A stretch of 9,058 nt of DNA from Woeseiaceae bacterium (lineage in GTDB: Bacteria; Pseudomonadota; Gammaproteobacteria; Steroidobacterales; Woeseiaceae): positions 1-9,058 of the forward strand of contig JAKEGN010000017.1 in NCBI GenBank assembly GCA_022615525.1. Reading direction: 5' to 3'. The notes under the pieces are model-generated. The model was given only the letters and a program-made list of their open reading frames with translations, made no database searches and was not told where the DNA came from. Each line of letters begins with the position of its first letter. Position 1 is the stretch's first letter. Shown here piece by piece: positions 1 to 9,058 of the stretch. The position numbers and the translations under genes are program-made.

Positions 1-8276
<8,276 letters not shown>

Positions 8277-8285
8277 TCGAGAGTA

Positions 8286-8293
8286 CCTTCCTC
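8286..8293 (-). promoter_or_regulatory. ribosome binding site of rpoB
   Basis: The minus strand reads GAGGAAGG nine bases before the rpoB ATG at 8276, a strong match to the Shine-Dalgarno sequence. It supports the chosen start, which also gives the conserved MxYSxTEKKRIRKDFG N-terminus. Confidence 0.88.
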
Positions 8294-8400
8294 AGCGGTT
8301 TCTGCAGACCGGATTCCCGGCCGGCAAACTGCCGCTCAACTAGAAATTTTTGCGTGTCGCCGCCGACAGATTTGCGCCGGCACCAAACACGCAGACGCGA

Positions 8401-8437
8401 ACACGCTGCCGGCCGAAGTTATCGGCCGGCAGCATGT
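8401..8437 (-). promoter_or_regulatory. strong hairpin between rplL and rpoB (candidate attenuator or RNase processing site)
   Basis: An uninterrupted 12-bp inverted repeat (8405-8416 with 8422-8433) encloses a 5-base loop. On the minus strand the arms are GCTGCCGGCCGA and TCGGCCGGCAGC with loop TAACT. One mismatch and three further pairs (8401-8403 with 8435-8437) extend it to about 16 bp. It begins about 50 bases after the rplL stop and ends 124 bases before rpoB. No run of T follows on the minus strand, so a full intrinsic terminator is unlikely. In E. coli the rplL-rpoB spacer holds a partial terminator and an RNase III cleavage site, and a similar role is inferred here from position only. 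Confidence 0.75.
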
Positions 8438-8487
8438 CCGACTGGTGGACTGCAAAGTCCTGCATCAAAGACCGGTGTATCAAGTAA

Positions 8488-8868
8488 TTACTTGAGCTCT
8501 ACCGTGGCGCCTGCTTCTTCAAGCTGCTTCTTGAAGTTTGCTGCGTCTGCCTTCGATACGCCTTCCTTGATGACGGACGGAGCGCCTTCGACGGCATCCT
8601 TGGCTTCCTTCAGGCCGAGGCCCGTGATCGTGCGAACCGCCTTGATGACGCCGACCTTGTTGGCGCCGAAGCTGGTCATCACGACATCGAACTCCGTCTT
8701 CTCTTCCGCCGCGGGTGCTGCAGCAGCAGCCCCGCCGACAGCCGCAACCGCTACCGGGGCAGCTGCAGACACACCCCACTCGCTTTCGAGCATCTTCACG
8801 AGCTCGACGACTTCCATGATCGGCTTGGCGCTCAATTCCTTGAGCAGATCCTGGTTTGACATTGCCAT
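8488..8868 (-). CDS. rplL: 50S ribosomal protein L7/L12
   Basis: L7/L12 is the multi-copy flexible stalk protein of the large subunit. It dimerises, binds L10 and recruits and activates the translation GTPases EF-Tu, EF-G and IF2. The product has 126 residues (E. coli 121). Residues 1-35 form the N-terminal dimerisation and L10-binding domain (SNQDLLKELSAKPIMEVVEL). An alanine-rich hinge spans about residues 35-56. The C-terminal factor-binding domain carries the conserved segments KVGVIKAVRTITGLGLKEAK and DAVEGAPSVIKEGV and ends ATVELK. Two ATG codons are possible, 8868 and 8862. The first lies 7 bases from an AGAGGAA site and the second 13, so 8868 is preferred; the second would give the more usual MSNQ start. 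It lies 50 bases after rplJ and 211 before rpoB, the standard order. Confidence 0.98.
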   Translation of the reverse strand: MAMSNQDLLKELSAKPIMEVVELVKMLESEWGVSAAAPVAVAAVGGAAAAAPAAEEKTEFDVVMTSFGANKVGVIKAVRTITGLGLKEAKDAVEGAPSVIKEGVSKADAANFKKQLEEAGATVELK

Positions 8869-8875
8869 TTCTGTA

Positions 8876-8882
8876 TTCCTCT
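8876..8882 (-). promoter_or_regulatory. ribosome binding site of rplL
   Basis: The minus strand reads AGAGGAA seven bases before ATG 8868 in the rplJ-rplL gap. This spacing favours 8868 over the in-frame ATG at 8862. A strong site fits the need for several L7/L12 copies per ribosome. Confidence 0.85.
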
Positions 8883-8918
8883 GGGTAAATCCTGAATCAG
8901 TGAAAATAATTGCGCTGC

Positions 8919-9058
8919 TTACTGCTCGGCCCGGGCGGACAGGGTCCGAGCGAGCATTGCAGGTGGTTCAGCAAGCGTGCGTACCAGCCTCGTTATCGGT
9001 GCTACGAACAGGCCAAGCAGCATCGCGCGCGCCTGATTCAGCGTCGGCATCTCTGCCA
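8919..9058 (-). CDS. rplJ: 50S ribosomal protein L10, C-terminal 45 residues (5' end outside window)
   Basis: L10 anchors the L7/L12 dimers to 23S rRNA at the base of the stalk and, with L7/L12, represses translation of its own operon mRNA. Only the last 45 codons lie in the window, ending with TAA at 8919-8921; two bases of a further codon are at the edge. The visible peptide runs AEMPTLNQARAMLLGLFVAP and then ITRLVRTLAEPPAMLARTLSARAEQ. The LPT-like motif followed by a helix and (K/R)LVRTLA matches the L10 C-terminus, whose helix binds the L7/L12 N-terminal domains. The final residues differ from the KEAA-type end of E. coli, as is usual outside enterics. Position directly before rplL agrees. 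The autoregulatory leader would be upstream of this gene and is not visible. Confidence 0.93.
   Translation of the reverse strand, partial: AEMPTLNQARAMLLGLFVAPITRLVRTLAEPPAMLARTLSARAEQ

Larger units (their letters stand above)
8277..8487 (-). other. rplL-rpoB intergenic spacer (leader of rpoB)
   Basis: This 211-base non-coding stretch is the longest in the window. It contains the strong hairpin at 8401-8437, an AT-rich patch at 8341-8351, several GCCGGC motifs, weaker inverted repeats close to rpoB, and the rpoB ribosome binding site. I see no convincing sigma-70 promoter and no open reading frame of note, so rpoB and rpoC are most likely transcribed by read-through from upstream of rplL. 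Confidence 0.8.

Noticed and set aside
8341..8351. AT-rich patch as a possible promoter for rpoB
   Set aside because: No paired -35 and -10 boxes with normal spacing could be read on the minus strand.
8401..8437. Hairpin as a full intrinsic terminator ending the rplJ-rplL transcript
   Set aside because: No T run follows on the minus strand, and no convincing promoter for rpoB is visible after it, so complete termination would leave rpoBC unexpressed.

Overview
This window is the distal part of a bacterial ribosomal protein / RNA polymerase operon, read entirely from the minus strand. In transcription order, right to left, it holds the 3' end of rplJ (ribosomal protein L10), all of rplL (L7/L12), all of rpoB (RNA polymerase beta) and almost all of rpoC (beta prime, running off the left edge). 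Nothing on the plus strand is supported as a gene. No tRNA, rRNA, mobile element, CRISPR array or attachment site was seen.

The organism is most likely a moderately GC-rich gammaproteobacterium. RpoC carries the large trigger-loop insertion (SI3) and follows E. coli residue numbering exactly at every landmark checked up to about residue 1137. RpoB carries the gammaproteobacterial-type long form (1359 residues against 1342 in E. coli). The RplJ tail and some RpoB/RpoC segments differ enough from enterics to suggest another order (perhaps a Chromatiales-, Woeseiales- or Xanthomonadales-like lineage), but the sequence alone does not settle this.

Layout: rplJ tail (8919-9058), a 50-base gap with the rplL ribosome binding site, rplL (8488-8868), a 211-base gap with a strong 12 to 16-bp hairpin and the rpoB ribosome binding site, rpoB (4197-8276), then rpoC (1-4197) starting inside the rpoB stop codon. 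L10 and L7/L12 form the ribosomal stalk that recruits translation GTPases, and beta and beta prime form the RNA polymerase active-site cleft. The hairpin between rplL and rpoB lies where E. coli has an attenuator and an RNase III site, which set the ratio of stalk protein to polymerase. The one-base rpoB/rpoC overlap suggests coupled synthesis of the two polymerase subunits.

I looked for a hidden or novel system and did not find one. This is a conserved housekeeping locus. The items worth a second look are modest: the rplL-rpoB hairpin, the rpoB/rpoC overlap, possible folding next to the rpoB ribosome binding site, and the charged helical tail of RpoC.
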